Assembly (NCBI GenBank): GCA_027484685.1
Contig: JAIXSO010000068.1
Span: forward strand, 1-64,000
Reading direction: 5' to 3'
DNA from: Bacteroidota bacterium
Lineage (GTDB): Bacteria > Bacteroidota > Bacteroidia > UKL13-3
Length of the DNA stretch: 64,000 nt
The stretch's first letter is position 1; each line of letters starts with the position of its first letter. The position numbers were made by a program, and so were the translations under genes. Positions 48,707 to 58,810 of the stretch are shown one piece after another. The notes below the pieces were generated by a model. It had not been told where the DNA came from. It saw nothing but the letters and a program-made list of their open reading frames with translations, and searched no databases.

Positions 48707-49594
48707 ATGTCTTTTTTCGATGATATAAAATATAAGCTTGCACAGAATAATGCAGTGGTAAAACTCATTGCGCTAAATGTGGCTGTATATTTAGTTTTTG
48801 CTATTGCTCATTTATTATTTTGGTTATTTCAAGCCACAGATATTTTGGATTCTGTTCAAAAACTTTTTGTGTTATATGCTGCTCCAATTAATTTTATTAC
48901 CCATCCATGGGGTTTGGTAACTTATATGTTTTTGCATTCTGGCTTTTTTCATATACTATTTAATATGTTATGGATGTATTGGCTAGGAATGTTGTTACAT
49001 GAATATTTGGGTAATGAGCGTGTGTATCAAATATATTTTTTGGGTGGTATTGGAGGAGGTTTATTATACCTACTTTTTTACAACGTTTTTCCTGTATTTA
49101 AAGATGCTTTACCTGATTCTTATGCCTTGGGAGCATCAGCTGGGGTTTTGGCTATGGTTACTGCTGCAGCCACTTTATTACCCCAATATACTGTTATGTT
49201 ATTTGGCGTTTTTGCTGTTCAGTTAAGGTATATTGCTATTTTTAGTGTTTTAATTGATTTGCTTAATATTCCAAGCAGTAATGCTGGTGGAAGAATTGCT
49301 CATTTAGGAGGTGCATTGGCTGGCTATTTATTTATTAAATATTTATATACCAATAATGCTTTTACCAATGCTTTACACTCGGTAAGTTCGTTCTTTGGTA
49401 ATATATTTAAACCTAAATCTAAACTTACTATTCATTACAAAGCCGATAGCAAGCCTAAAGCCAGTGCACCAAAATCTCACAAGCCAAACCAAGCCGATGT
49501 GGATGCTATTTTAGATAAAATTAGCCGAAGTGGTTATAGTAGTTTAACACAATCAGAAAAAGATATTCTTGCAAAGGCTAGTCAGGAAGATTAG
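48707..49594 (+). CDS. Rhomboid family intramembrane serine protease
   Basis: LHSGFFHILFNMLWMYWLG, GASAGVLAMVTA, RIAHLGGALAGYLF. Confidence 0.92.
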   Translation: MSFFDDIKYKLAQNNAVVKLIALNVAVYLVFAIAHLLFWLFQATDILDSVQKLFVLYAAPINFITHPWGLVTYMFLHSGFFHILFNMLWMYWLGMLLHEYLGNERVYQIYFLGGIGGGLLYLLFYNVFPVFKDALPDSYALGASAGVLAMVTAAATLLPQYTVMLFGVFAVQLRYIAIFSVLIDLLNIPSSNAGGRIAHLGGALAGYLFIKYLYTNNAFTNALHSVSSFFGNIFKPKSKLTIHYKADSKPKASAPKSHKPNQADVDAILDKISRSGYSSLTQSEKDILAKASQED

Positions 49595-49610
49595 CTTGAG
49601 TTAAGGTAAA

Positions 49611-49769
49611 CAAAAAAGAGGTTGTCTCAAAAGGGCAACCTCTTTTATTTTGTCACATTGAGCGGATACCGATAGCTATCGGTAGAAATGCTTTGAAAAC
49701 GTATGTATTAAGTTCTCGACTTCGCTCGAACTGACGAGCCTTTTAAGTCATTTGAGACAGCCTTTTTTG
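49611..49769. repeat. Dispersed MITE-like repeat, copy 3, containing a perfect palindrome TACCGATAGCTATCGGTA (49667-49684)
   Basis: Terminal inverted repeats AGAGGTTGTCTCAAA / TTTGAGACAGCCTTTTTT; internal TGTCACATTGAGCG...AGTTCTCGACTTCGCTCGAACTGACGAGCC. Confidence 0.8.
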
Positions 49770-49785
49770 TTTAAGCAATTTGGGT

Positions 49786-50778
49786 TTATTTTATCAAACC
49801 TTTTGCTACTAAATATTCTGCAATTTGAACAGTGTTAGTTGCAGCTCCTTTGCGTAAGTTATCAGCTACAATCCATAAGTTTAAAGTGTTTGGCTGGCTT
49901 TCGTCTCTTCTAATTCGGCCAACAAAAACTTCATCTTTTCCATCAGCAAATAATGGCATTGGGTATTCAAAATTGGCAATATCATTTTGTAAAACAACTC
50001 CTGAAGTTTTGGTTAATATATCGTGTACTTCTTGTAAATCGAAATCGTTTTCAAATTCAATATTTACGCTTTCGCTATGTCCGCCTGTAGTAGGAATTCT
50101 TACACAAGTAGCAGTAACTTTAATCGAATTATCGCCCATAATTTTTTTAGTTTCTTTCACCATTTTCATTTCTTCTTTGGTGTATCCGTTATCTAAAAAA
50201 ACATCTATTTGTGGAATGGCATTTTTATCAATTTGATATTTGTAAGCCATTTCACCAACTATGCCATTGCGTTCATTTTCCATTTGTTGCACCGCTTTTA
50301 CACCTGTACCTGTAACCGATTGATAAGTAGAAACCACCACACGTTTAATTTTATATTTGGCATGTAATGGATTTAAAACCAATACCATTTGTATGGTTGA
50401 ACAATTTGGATTGGCTATAATTTTATCGTTGCTAGTTAATACATGGGCATTTACTTCTGGAACTACTAATTTTTTGGTTTCATCCATGCGCCAAGCCGAT
50501 GAATTATCAATAACATAACAACCTACTTCAGCAAATTTTGGAGCCCATTCTAACGAAACACTTCCACCAGCCGAAAATAATGCTACATCTGGTTTGGCAT
50601 CTATGGCTTGTTGCATAGTATGTAAAGTGTATTCCTTATCCTTAAAAAGTATCTTTTTACCAGCAGATTTATCGGAAGCAACTGGAATAAACTCAGATAC
50701 CGGGAAATTTTTCTCGGTTAATACTTTTAACATAACAGAACCCACTAAGCCTGTGGCACCTACTACAGCAACTTTCAT
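49786..50778 (-). CDS. asd: Aspartate-semialdehyde dehydrogenase
   Basis: VGATGLVGSVMLKVL, IANPNCSTIQMVLVLNPLH, VSTYQSVTGTG. Confidence 0.96.
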   Translation of the reverse strand: MKVAVVGATGLVGSVMLKVLTEKNFPVSEFIPVASDKSAGKKILFKDKEYTLHTMQQAIDAKPDVALFSAGGSVSLEWAPKFAEVGCYVIDNSSAWRMDETKKLVVPEVNAHVLTSNDKIIANPNCSTIQMVLVLNPLHAKYKIKRVVVSTYQSVTGTGVKAVQQMENERNGIVGEMAYKYQIDKNAIPQIDVFLDNGYTKEEMKMVKETKKIMGDNSIKVTATCVRIPTTGGHSESVNIEFENDFDLQEVHDILTKTSGVVLQNDIANFEYPMPLFADGKDEVFVGRIRRDESQPNTLNLWIVADNLRKGAATNTVQIAEYLVAKGLIK

Positions 50779-50849
50779 ATTTTTTCTTTAGTAAATTAAT
50801 GTGAGGCTCAAAGGTAAATATTTTTAAGCTGTAATTGCATTTAGCTAAA

Positions 50850-51680
50850 CTACTTTTTATAAATAGTTACCTTGTTATCTTGAAAAGTATAAATAAGGTC
50901 CTTTGCTAAGTAAGACCATTTTATTTTATTTAAAATTTGAAAAACCGGGCGGTTAATGCCAATTTTTAATTCAATTGCGTTTATTTGATTATCAGAAGTT
51001 TGTAAAATATAGTTGCTGTTAAGTTGAAACGATGCTGTTTTACTGAATTTATATGTTTTTACATATGAGGCAAAAACATCGAATAACAAGGCCGTGCTAT
51101 CATTTGCTATCATAACCTGTTTGGTATTTTCTAATAAAGTAGTTGGCACAAAATCGGTTTTAATTATTTGTCTAATATTTCCACTGGTTTGTGTAACGGT
51201 TCCATCTTTACTCATTTTTTTTAGTTGCAAATCGCCCAAATCAAAAACCCAAATGCCATTGTCGTAACTGCGTGCAATGGCTGAAGCCTGAGTAATATCT
51301 TGTTTGGTTAAATCTAATTCACCTCGGTAAGCAAGGTTATTATCTAAAAATAAAACGCGATTTATTTCTTTGTAAAACACATAAATTTCCATTGGATTGC
51401 TAGCATCAATGCTGCTAATATTTCCATTGTAGTTATAATTTAAAGTAGCTAAAACTTTGCCTGATGTATTGTATTTATATAATTGATTGCTTGGAGATAC
51501 TATGTATAAATTGCCCAATTCATCTGCTTGAATAAACTTGGCATTTACCACAAACTCGTTTACTAATTGGGTGCTGTCTAATATGGTTTGTGCATTTATA
51601 TTGCTTGTAAATATCAAGGTAAAAACAACCATAGTTTTTACCGATAATGAAACAAAATAATATAATGCCTTAGTTTTCAT
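50850..51680 (-). CDS. Hypothetical secreted beta-propeller-like protein
   Basis: Signal peptide; repeated short beta motifs. Confidence 0.5.
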   Translation of the reverse strand: MKTKALYYFVSLSVKTMVVFTLIFTSNINAQTILDSTQLVNEFVVNAKFIQADELGNLYIVSPSNQLYKYNTSGKVLATLNYNYNGNISSIDASNPMEIYVFYKEINRVLFLDNNLAYRGELDLTKQDITQASAIARSYDNGIWVFDLGDLQLKKMSKDGTVTQTSGNIRQIIKTDFVPTTLLENTKQVMIANDSTALLFDVFASYVKTYKFSKTASFQLNSNYILQTSDNQINAIELKIGINRPVFQILNKIKWSYLAKDLIYTFQDNKVTIYKK

Positions 51681-52446
51681 TATTATAAATATAATTGGCC
51701 GAACTATCGGTAAAACTTTTTATAGTAACCTCATTTTCATCTAATTCTAAATAAGTATTGTAATCAATCCAATCGCCCAAATTGATATAATTTGATTGGT
51801 TATTTAACTTATAAATCATAGGTAAATGCCTATGCCCAAAAATAAAATAGTCAATATGCTCGTGTTTTAAAAAATTACGAGCATGTTGAATTAAAAATTC
51901 GTTTTCTCCATAAAATGCATGGTTATCACTATAAGTTTCTTCTTTACTTTTTTGGCTAAAATAATTAGCTAAACCAATTCCAATATTTGGGTGGAAAAAT
52001 GCAAATAAACGTTGAAAAAAGTAATTTCTGTAAACTGAAAGTATAAACTTAAACTTTTGTTGTTTAGGTCCTAAACCATCGCCATGGCCAATATATAATT
52101 TTTTGCCAGCAATGGTTTTAATAATGGGTTTGGCATATACTTTACAGCCAATTTCTTTTTCTAAATATCCAAATTGCCATAAATCGTGGTTACCATGAAA
52201 AACATGAACAGGAATGCCATCTTCAACAAACTCGGCCAATTTTGCTAAAAGTCTTACAAATCCTTTTGGAACCACAGTTTTGTACTCAAACCAAAAATCA
52301 AAAATATCGCCAACTATGTACAGTTCATTACAGTTTGGTTTTATACTATTTAAAAAAGAAACAATTCGTTTTTCGCGTACTGCACTTTCTTCAAAGCTAG
52401 GAATGCCTAAATGAAAATCGGAAACAAAGTAAGTTTTTTTCTGCAC
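51670..52446 (-). CDS. UDP-2,3-diacylglucosamine diphosphatase (LpxH-like metallophosphoesterase)
   Basis: SDFHLG, VGDIFDFWFEY, HGNHDLW, GHGDGLG, FGHRHLP. Confidence 0.88.
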   Translation of the reverse strand: MQKKTYFVSDFHLGIPSFEESAVREKRIVSFLNSIKPNCNELYIVGDIFDFWFEYKTVVPKGFVRLLAKLAEFVEDGIPVHVFHGNHDLWQFGYLEKEIGCKVYAKPIIKTIAGKKLYIGHGDGLGPKQQKFKFILSVYRNYFFQRLFAFFHPNIGIGLANYFSQKSKEETYSDNHAFYGENEFLIQHARNFLKHEHIDYFIFGHRHLPMIYKLNNQSNYINLGDWIDYNTYLELDENEVTIKSFTDSSANYIYNNEN

Positions 52447-52448
52447 TA

Positions 52449-53114
52449 TTAATCTCTTGAAATATCATCAACAATAAAAACAAAAACCTCAGTGGGGCCG
52501 TGAGCACCTACTACTAAAGTATTTTCAATATTGGTTGATCGGCTTGGGCCTGTTATATAACTTAAAAGCGAAGGTAAATTTTTTCCATAACGGTTGCGTA
52601 CCAATTGCATTCCATCTTTGGTTTCCATAACCAATTGCGAACGTTTGGCTACTACTATATGTACAGGAGGCCAAATGGTTAAAGTACGGCTATTGGCTGT
52701 TGAACTAACTAAAATAGTTCCTGTGCGGGCTATTAAAGCTTCGCAAGTGGTTATAGCTGCTTGAACTTTTTCTAGTTGTTCTTTTTTATGGCTAAAATTA
52801 ATGCCAGTGTCTTTAAGTGTATCTTGTAATTGATGTTCCCAACAAAAAAAATGTTTCCATTTTCGTTGCTCCAAAAGCGTAATAAGTTTATCTAAAAAAT
52901 CAAATTGGTTACTGCAATACACAAACTCGCCACTAAGCGAAGTAAATTGTTGAGCAAAAACCTCTAACAAGCTTAAATCGCTACTTGGCTGAACGTAAAT
53001 ATTACTGTCTAAATCAATATTGGTAAATTGATTTTTACTTTTAAAAGTAAGCGCTTGGCGTACTTTTTTTAATATTTTTTCTTTTGGTGTTACTTGTTGC
53101 TCCACTAAGCGCAA
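52449..53114 (-). CDS. LUD domain-containing protein (LutC/YkgG-like)
   Basis: ITTCEALIARTGTILVSS...RTLTIWPPVHIVVAKRSQLV...ITGPSRSTNIENTLVVGAHGPTE. Confidence 0.9.
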   Translation of the reverse strand: MRLVEQQVTPKEKILKKVRQALTFKSKNQFTNIDLDSNIYVQPSSDLSLLEVFAQQFTSLSGEFVYCSNQFDFLDKLITLLEQRKWKHFFCWEHQLQDTLKDTGINFSHKKEQLEKVQAAITTCEALIARTGTILVSSTANSRTLTIWPPVHIVVAKRSQLVMETKDGMQLVRNRYGKNLPSLLSYITGPSRSTNIENTLVVGAHGPTEVFVFIVDDISRD

Positions 53115-53167
53115 GGTAATACTTATTTTTAATAAAAAAACAACAGGAAAAATTTGGAATAAAAACT

Positions 53168-53279
53168 CCTGATTCTAGTGAAAATTAGAAATCAGAAACT
53201 CGAAATTCTAAAATAAGAAATACGAAACTCGAATTTTCCCTAAATCAAAAATCCTAAATCAGAGATCAAAAATCAGGCA
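53168..53279. repeat. Short imperfect A-rich repeat tract
   Basis: Alternating AAATCAGAAACTCGAAATTC / GAAATACGAAACTCGAA / AAATCAAAAATCCTAAATCAGAGATCAAAAATC. Confidence 0.6.
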
Positions 53280-54083
53280 TTATTTCCAAGCCTTTACTAT
53301 CAAACCTGTTCCGGTGCTATGTTTCATATTGGTATCTAAATAATTCAATATAAAACTGATAGGGAAAGTAATGATATAATAAAACGGTAAAATCAAAAAG
53401 AAAATTTTGCTGGTATTAAGCATCAACATTGGGTACTTCATACTCAATTTCCAAGCTATTTTACCCGGAGCACCATAACTATATAGTATTTCCATTTTTT
53501 CGAAACCTGCTTTTTTCAATTTTTCGGCCATTTCGGCTACTGGGTAACCATCGCGAACGTGCTCACCAATAAAGCTTTCGCCTGTTTCTTCGTGCACATC
53601 GCTTCCACCTTGGTCGCTTGGCGTGCTAATTAAAAGCATAGCGCCTGGTTTCATAGCTTGGTGGTAATTAGTAAATACGTCTACATCTTCTAAAATATGC
53701 TCCATTACGTCAACACAAAGAATTAAGTCGTATTTATTGGTAGCAAAAGGTTTTGTTAAATCGGCAAACTGAAATTTAGCATTGCTTAAACCTACTTTTC
53801 CAAAAAACTCATTACAATCAGCAATTTGTTTTTCCATTACATCTAATGAGTCAATGGTATATTTGTTTTTATGTTTTGCTAAAAAATAGCTGTATTGACC
53901 AAAACCTGAGCCTGCATCGCAAATCATAGCTTTAGGATTATTATTCAACCAAGTTTTTAACTCGCGGTGAATATGCCAACTGCGTAGCAAAAGTAAATCT
54001 AAAAGGCTGTAAAATATTTTACGTAAAATGGTGAATTTGTTAAATACAATTCCTAGGTCTTTTTTTATTGGATCGTAATTCAT
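53280..54083 (-). CDS. Class I SAM-dependent methyltransferase
   Basis: MICDAGSGFGQYSYFLAKH, DLILCVDVMEHILEDVDVF. Confidence 0.88.
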   Translation of the reverse strand: MNYDPIKKDLGIVFNKFTILRKIFYSLLDLLLLRSWHIHRELKTWLNNNPKAMICDAGSGFGQYSYFLAKHKNKYTIDSLDVMEKQIADCNEFFGKVGLSNAKFQFADLTKPFATNKYDLILCVDVMEHILEDVDVFTNYHQAMKPGAMLLISTPSDQGGSDVHEETGESFIGEHVRDGYPVAEMAEKLKKAGFEKMEILYSYGAPGKIAWKLSMKYPMLMLNTSKIFFLILPFYYIITFPISFILNYLDTNMKHSTGTGLIVKAWK

Positions 54084-54119
54084 TAGGCTAAAATGCTATG
54101 TATATTTTTATAATTAATT

Positions 54120-54482
54120 TTATTTTCCTTTTTTCTCGTCTTCTTCTTTTACTTTTTGCATTACTTTTTCCATATGGAAAACATAATCTAAACTTTCGTC
54201 AACAAAAAAAGTAAGTTCAGGAACAATACGCGCTTGGTTTTTAATTTTAGAAGCCAGTCTTCGTCTAATTTCTTTGTTGTTAAAGTTTATTAAATCAAGC
54301 AATTCTGTTTTATTGGCAGTATTTAAAAAACTTAAAAACACTTTTGCATAACCTAAATCGGGCGAAATTTCCACCTTACTTATGGTAATAAAAGCATTAT
54401 TAAACGAACCACTTTCTTTTAAAAATATATCAGCCAAATGCTGTTGTATAATGCCTGCAAACTTTTCTTGACGAATACCCAT
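54120..54482 (-). CDS. rbfA: 30S ribosome-binding factor RbfA
   Basis: QEKFAGIIQQHLADIF...ITISKVEISPDLGYAKVFLSF...PELTFFVDESLDYVFHME. Confidence 0.9.
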   Translation of the reverse strand: MGIRQEKFAGIIQQHLADIFLKESGSFNNAFITISKVEISPDLGYAKVFLSFLNTANKTELLDLINFNNKEIRRRLASKIKNQARIVPELTFFVDESLDYVFHMEKVMQKVKEEDEKKGK

Positions 54483-54565
54483 AACTAAAATAATAGCTAC
54501 AAATATAAGCAGCCAAATGTAAAATAGCTATTTTTACTAAATATTGGCATTTATATTCTATAAAA

Positions 54566-55216
54566 TTATAATTTTCTAACCAGCATTAATCCATCGCGCA
54601 GCGGTAAAAGAATATTTTCTACTCTGTTATCCGCAGTAATTTTTTGGTTTAAATGGTGTAAAATTTTGGTGTCTTTATCTTTCTCTAGCGCTTTTTCGTT
54701 TAATACTTTACCACTCCATAGCACATTGTCTAGCAAAATAAAGGCTCCCGAAGGAATTATTTCCATTACCAAATCATAATATCTTTCGTAATTGGGCTTG
54801 TCGGCATCAATAAAAACCAAATCAAAAGGGTGGTTTAAAGTTCTAATTATTTGGTAAGCATCGCCAATAATATGTCTAATTTTAGTATTCATGCCTGCTT
54901 TTTCAATGTATTCGTTCACCAAATCTTCGTTTTCGGGATTAACATCTACGGTAAATAGTTTTCCATTTTCTTGTAAACCTTCGGCAAGGCAAATGGCCGA
55001 ATAGCCAGTATAAGTTCCAATTTCTAAAATGTATTTAGGCTTAATCATACAGCTAATCATGCTTAAAAAGCGACCTTGAAAATGTCCACTAATCATGCGG
55101 GGTTGCAAAATATTGGCATTGGTATGGCGGTTTAAATTTTTTAAAACATCATTTTCTTGGCTTGAGTGATTATTGCAATACATTTGTAAATCTTCTGGAA
55201 TTAATTCAAAACTCAT
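54566..55216 (-). CDS. O-methyltransferase (SAM-dependent, COMT-like)
   Basis: ILEIGTYTGYSAICLAEGL, DLVFIDADKPNYERYYDLVM, LLDNVLWSGKV. Confidence 0.93.
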   Translation of the reverse strand: MSFELIPEDLQMYCNNHSSQENDVLKNLNRHTNANILQPRMISGHFQGRFLSMISCMIKPKYILEIGTYTGYSAICLAEGLQENGKLFTVDVNPENEDLVNEYIEKAGMNTKIRHIIGDAYQIIRTLNHPFDLVFIDADKPNYERYYDLVMEIIPSGAFILLDNVLWSGKVLNEKALEKDKDTKILHHLNQKITADNRVENILLPLRDGLMLVRKL

Positions 55217-55401
55217 AAAGCAAAAGTAATATTTTGCTTGAAATAGGCTAAAATACTAACATTAGTCACTTTCAATTTTGAGGCTAAGCAATATTTACAT
55301 TTTTATTGTCAAAATACAGTCATAAGGGCTATTTTTGAGATACGTCATAAGGTTTATTACGTAACTGTATCGACTTTCGCAAACTCGAAAGAAATAAAAT
55401 C

Positions 55402-56694
55402 ATGAATAAAAAACTTTTTACAATTCTATTTTTAGCTTTTATCGCTAATTCTGTGTTTTCGCAAACAACTAATGTTGATTCAGTTAGTATGACAATTGGA
55501 ACTTCGGTTGATGTTTTCTATAATTTAAGTACAGGAAAAAAAGATACTGTATCGAACAGAAATTGGCATTTAGCATTTGCAGTACGCAATGCCCAACCAC
55601 CTTTAAGAACCATGCAAGCATCTACAGTTTTAATTAATGAAGGACGTGGAGTTTCATTATACGAATCAAACCAATCATTTGCTAATTGGAGCACTTTTGA
55701 TACTACAGGGTGGAAAACTTGGCCAACTACTTTTAACAGTGATTCTACTTGGGATATTGGAGCATTTAACAAAAACAGAAATCTTACAAATCCATTTGAC
55801 TACGGTTGGGGAACTTACGATATGACTTCGCGTGATGTAACAGGTTCAAAAGTTTTTTTAATTGCAATTGATGGCGCTAATCCTGGTGCTCCTTCAAATA
55901 ACTTTAGAAAAGTATCTATTCAAAAAATTGCTTACGATTCAATGTGGGTATTTACCATTAGTAAGTTAGATGGAACTGATAGCAATACCGTAACCATTAA
56001 GAAAAAAGATTTTGCAGGTAAATTATTTGCTTATTACAACATGAATACCAATACAGTAATTGACAGAGAGCCAATTCCTGCAAAAGATTGGAATTTATTA
56101 TTTACCCGTTACAAATCATTGGTAACTTTAGGCCCAACTACAATTATGTATCCAGTAATGGGTGTATTACAAAATAATAATACAATGGCTTACAAAGTGC
56201 AAGGTGATAGTGCAAACAGCTTTAGGTATGATACGTTACAATTTGTTTCAAAAATTAGAACAATTGATTGGGATTGGAAAGTAATTACTACAGCTCCAGG
56301 TGCTTGGCCAGTAAAGGATTCATTGGTTTATTTTACACGTGTTGCTAATAAAATTAACAAAATTAAATTTACAAGCTACTATGCAGGGCAAGACAGACAA
56401 AGCATTGTATTTAATAAAACTGATTACGCTGGTTTAAGTGTAAACGAAGCTGTTAAAAATAAATTGGAAGTGAGTGTATATCCAAATCCTGCTAGCGAAA
56501 ATATTTTCGTATTTTTAAATTCAAATGTAAAACAAGCACAAGTAACGATTAGTAATTTAAGTGGTAAAGCTTTAATTAGCACTGAAATTACTGCTAATGA
56601 TAAAGTGGATGTAAGTGGCTTACCAATGGGTATGTACTTATTAACTATTGCTACCAATAATGGAAGCGAAACAGTTAAATTTATTAAACAATAA
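55402..56694 (+). CDS. HmuY-like (haem-binding) protein with T9SS sorting domain
   Basis: VFYNLSTGKKDTVSNRNWHLAFAV...FAGKLFAYYNMNTNTVIDREPIPAKDWNLLFTRYKS; VYPNPASENIFVF C-terminal domain. Confidence 0.8.
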   Translation: MNKKLFTILFLAFIANSVFSQTTNVDSVSMTIGTSVDVFYNLSTGKKDTVSNRNWHLAFAVRNAQPPLRTMQASTVLINEGRGVSLYESNQSFANWSTFDTTGWKTWPTTFNSDSTWDIGAFNKNRNLTNPFDYGWGTYDMTSRDVTGSKVFLIAIDGANPGAPSNNFRKVSIQKIAYDSMWVFTISKLDGTDSNTVTIKKKDFAGKLFAYYNMNTNTVIDREPIPAKDWNLLFTRYKSLVTLGPTTIMYPVMGVLQNNNTMAYKVQGDSANSFRYDTLQFVSKIRTIDWDWKVITTAPGAWPVKDSLVYFTRVANKINKIKFTSYYAGQDRQSIVFNKTDYAGLSVNEAVKNKLEVSVYPNPASENIFVFLNSNVKQAQVTISNLSGKALISTEITANDKVDVSGLPMGMYLLTIATNNGSETVKFIKQ

Positions 56695-56714
56695 TTTTAT
56701 TTTAAAGTAAAACA

Positions 56715-58793
56715 TTGAAAAACATCACCAACATATTATTTAAAACCATAAACATGGCAATTTTTACCATGTTTATGGTTGGTGGTGTTTTTAATTTAAA
56801 TGCTCAAAACCAAGATACTACTAAAAGTAAAGGTTTAAACGAAATAATTATTACTGGACAAATAGGAGAGTGTACACAAAAAAACTCAGTACTAAAGGTA
56901 AAAGTAATTGATATTAAGCGCATTAACTTACAGGGCGCTTATAATTTGCCATCGCTTTTGGCAAACGAATTAAATGTAAGAATTAATTATGACCCAATGC
57001 TTGGCAATAGCATAAGCTTACAAGGTATTTCTGGTCAAAATATTAAGATAATGATAGATGGAGTGCCAGTAATTGGCCGTGAAGGAGGAAATATTGATTT
57101 GACACAAATTAACTTATCGAGTGTAGAGCGAATAGAAATGGTGGAAGGGCCGATGGGTGTTAATTATGGTTCAGATGCTATGGGTGGAGTTATTAATATC
57201 ATTACCAAAAAAACTGTAAAAAACCATACACGCCTTAGTGCAGGCAGCTATGCAGAGTCAATTGGTCAGTATAATTTTGATTTGCAGGCATCTACTGGAT
57301 TTAAAAAATTTGGTATCCAAACCAATTTTCAACGTAACTTTTTCGAAGGGTTTAATAATGAAAATTCATTACGCTTTAAAACTTGGAAACCAAGAACACA
57401 ATATTTGGCGGATTTAAACTTATCGTATTTTATAAAAAATGGAACTATTCGTTTAAACAATAGTTTTTTTGATGAAAAAGTTTCAAATAAAGGCGAGCCA
57501 AATATTAACTCGTTTGAAGCTACTGCTTTAGATGAATATTATTATACAAGAAGATTAGGAAGTAGTTTATTTTTTGATAAAAAATTCAATAATAATTGGA
57601 ATTTAAATATAGTAGCTACTTACCAAAGTTATAGAAGAATTAGAAGGTCAATTACAAACGACCTTTTTAATAGAATAGAAAAATTAGTTGAGGATGCGGA
57701 AATGCAAGACACCAATAATTTTAACTTATACATGAGTCGTGGTATATTAACAAACCGCGGTGGGGCAAATAAAAAATGGAGTTATCAAATTGGTTACGAA
57801 ATAAATATTGATGAAGTAACGGGTTCAAAAATTAGTAATGGGTATGCCTCAATTGGCGATTATGGTTTATTTGGTGGAGCTGAAATAAAGGTAAATAAAC
57901 AATTAGTGGTGAGGCCTGCAGCACGTATTATTTATAACACACAATTTGCTGCACCAATAATTCCATCGTTAAATATTAAGTACGATTTTAATACCAATTG
58001 GTCGGCTAGAGCATCGTATGCGCGAGGTTTTAGGGCTCCATCGTTAAAGGAATTGCATTTAGCTTTTGTGGACCCACAGCATAATGTTTTAGGAAATGAA
58101 AATTTAAAGGCTGAAACCGGTCATAATCTTCAATTGGTATTTACTCGCTCTAGTAAAATTTACAAAAACTATAATTTAACCATTGAACCTATGTTGTTTT
58201 ATAACAATATTTCTAACATGATTGATTTGGTTAGGTTAAATACTACCGCCATATCTGCCCAATATAATAATATTGCCAATTTTGAAAATGTTGGTTTTAA
58301 TTTTAATACTGGAGTGGTTAGCAATACAGTAACTTTACAGTTAGGTTATGCATTTAGTGCCCGTCAAAATTCTATTTTGGCACAATCCAATTCAAATACT
58401 TATTTTTATACCAATGAATTTAGAGTAAATAGCAGCTACACTTTTACCAAAGCAGAAGCTACTATTAGTGTGTTTTATAAGTTTAATGGGGCTATGCAAT
58501 ATTACCAATACAATTTAAATGATAACAATATTGTACTTGGTAGTATCAACCAATTTGATTTATTAGACATTACAGTAAATAAATATTTTATAAAACGTAA
58601 AGTGAATATAACCTTAGGCTCAAAAAATGTGCTGAATACTATTAATGTGAATGCTAATTTAATTAGCGGTCCTCATGCATCAAATAGTAACAGTGCTTTA
58701 ATAGCCATGGGAAGAACTTATTTTATATCGCTTAAATTTAACCTCGATTTCGTTACATCACACAAAAGTGATAAAGAAATTATAGTTAACTAA
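56715..58793 (+). CDS. TonB-dependent receptor (HmuR-like)
   Basis: Plug motifs (LPSLLANELNVRINYDPMLGNSISLQGISGQNIKIMIDGVPVIGREGGNIDLTQIN) and barrel; between two HmuY-like genes. Confidence 0.88.
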   Translation: MKNITNILFKTINMAIFTMFMVGGVFNLNAQNQDTTKSKGLNEIIITGQIGECTQKNSVLKVKVIDIKRINLQGAYNLPSLLANELNVRINYDPMLGNSISLQGISGQNIKIMIDGVPVIGREGGNIDLTQINLSSVERIEMVEGPMGVNYGSDAMGGVINIITKKTVKNHTRLSAGSYAESIGQYNFDLQASTGFKKFGIQTNFQRNFFEGFNNENSLRFKTWKPRTQYLADLNLSYFIKNGTIRLNNSFFDEKVSNKGEPNINSFEATALDEYYYTRRLGSSLFFDKKFNNNWNLNIVATYQSYRRIRRSITNDLFNRIEKLVEDAEMQDTNNFNLYMSRGILTNRGGANKKWSYQIGYEINIDEVTGSKISNGYASIGDYGLFGGAEIKVNKQLVVRPAARIIYNTQFAAPIIPSLNIKYDFNTNWSARASYARGFRAPSLKELHLAFVDPQHNVLGNENLKAETGHNLQLVFTRSSKIYKNYNLTIEPMLFYNNISNMIDLVRLNTTAISAQYNNIANFENVGFNFNTGVVSNTVTLQLGYAFSARQNSILAQSNSNTYFYTNEFRVNSSYTFTKAEATISVFYKFNGAMQYYQYNLNDNNIVLGSINQFDLLDITVNKYFIKRKVNITLGSKNVLNTINVNANLISGPHASNSNSALIAMGRTYFISLKFNLDFVTSHKSDKEIIVN

Positions 58794-58810
58794 ATAATAA
58801 AAAATTAAAC

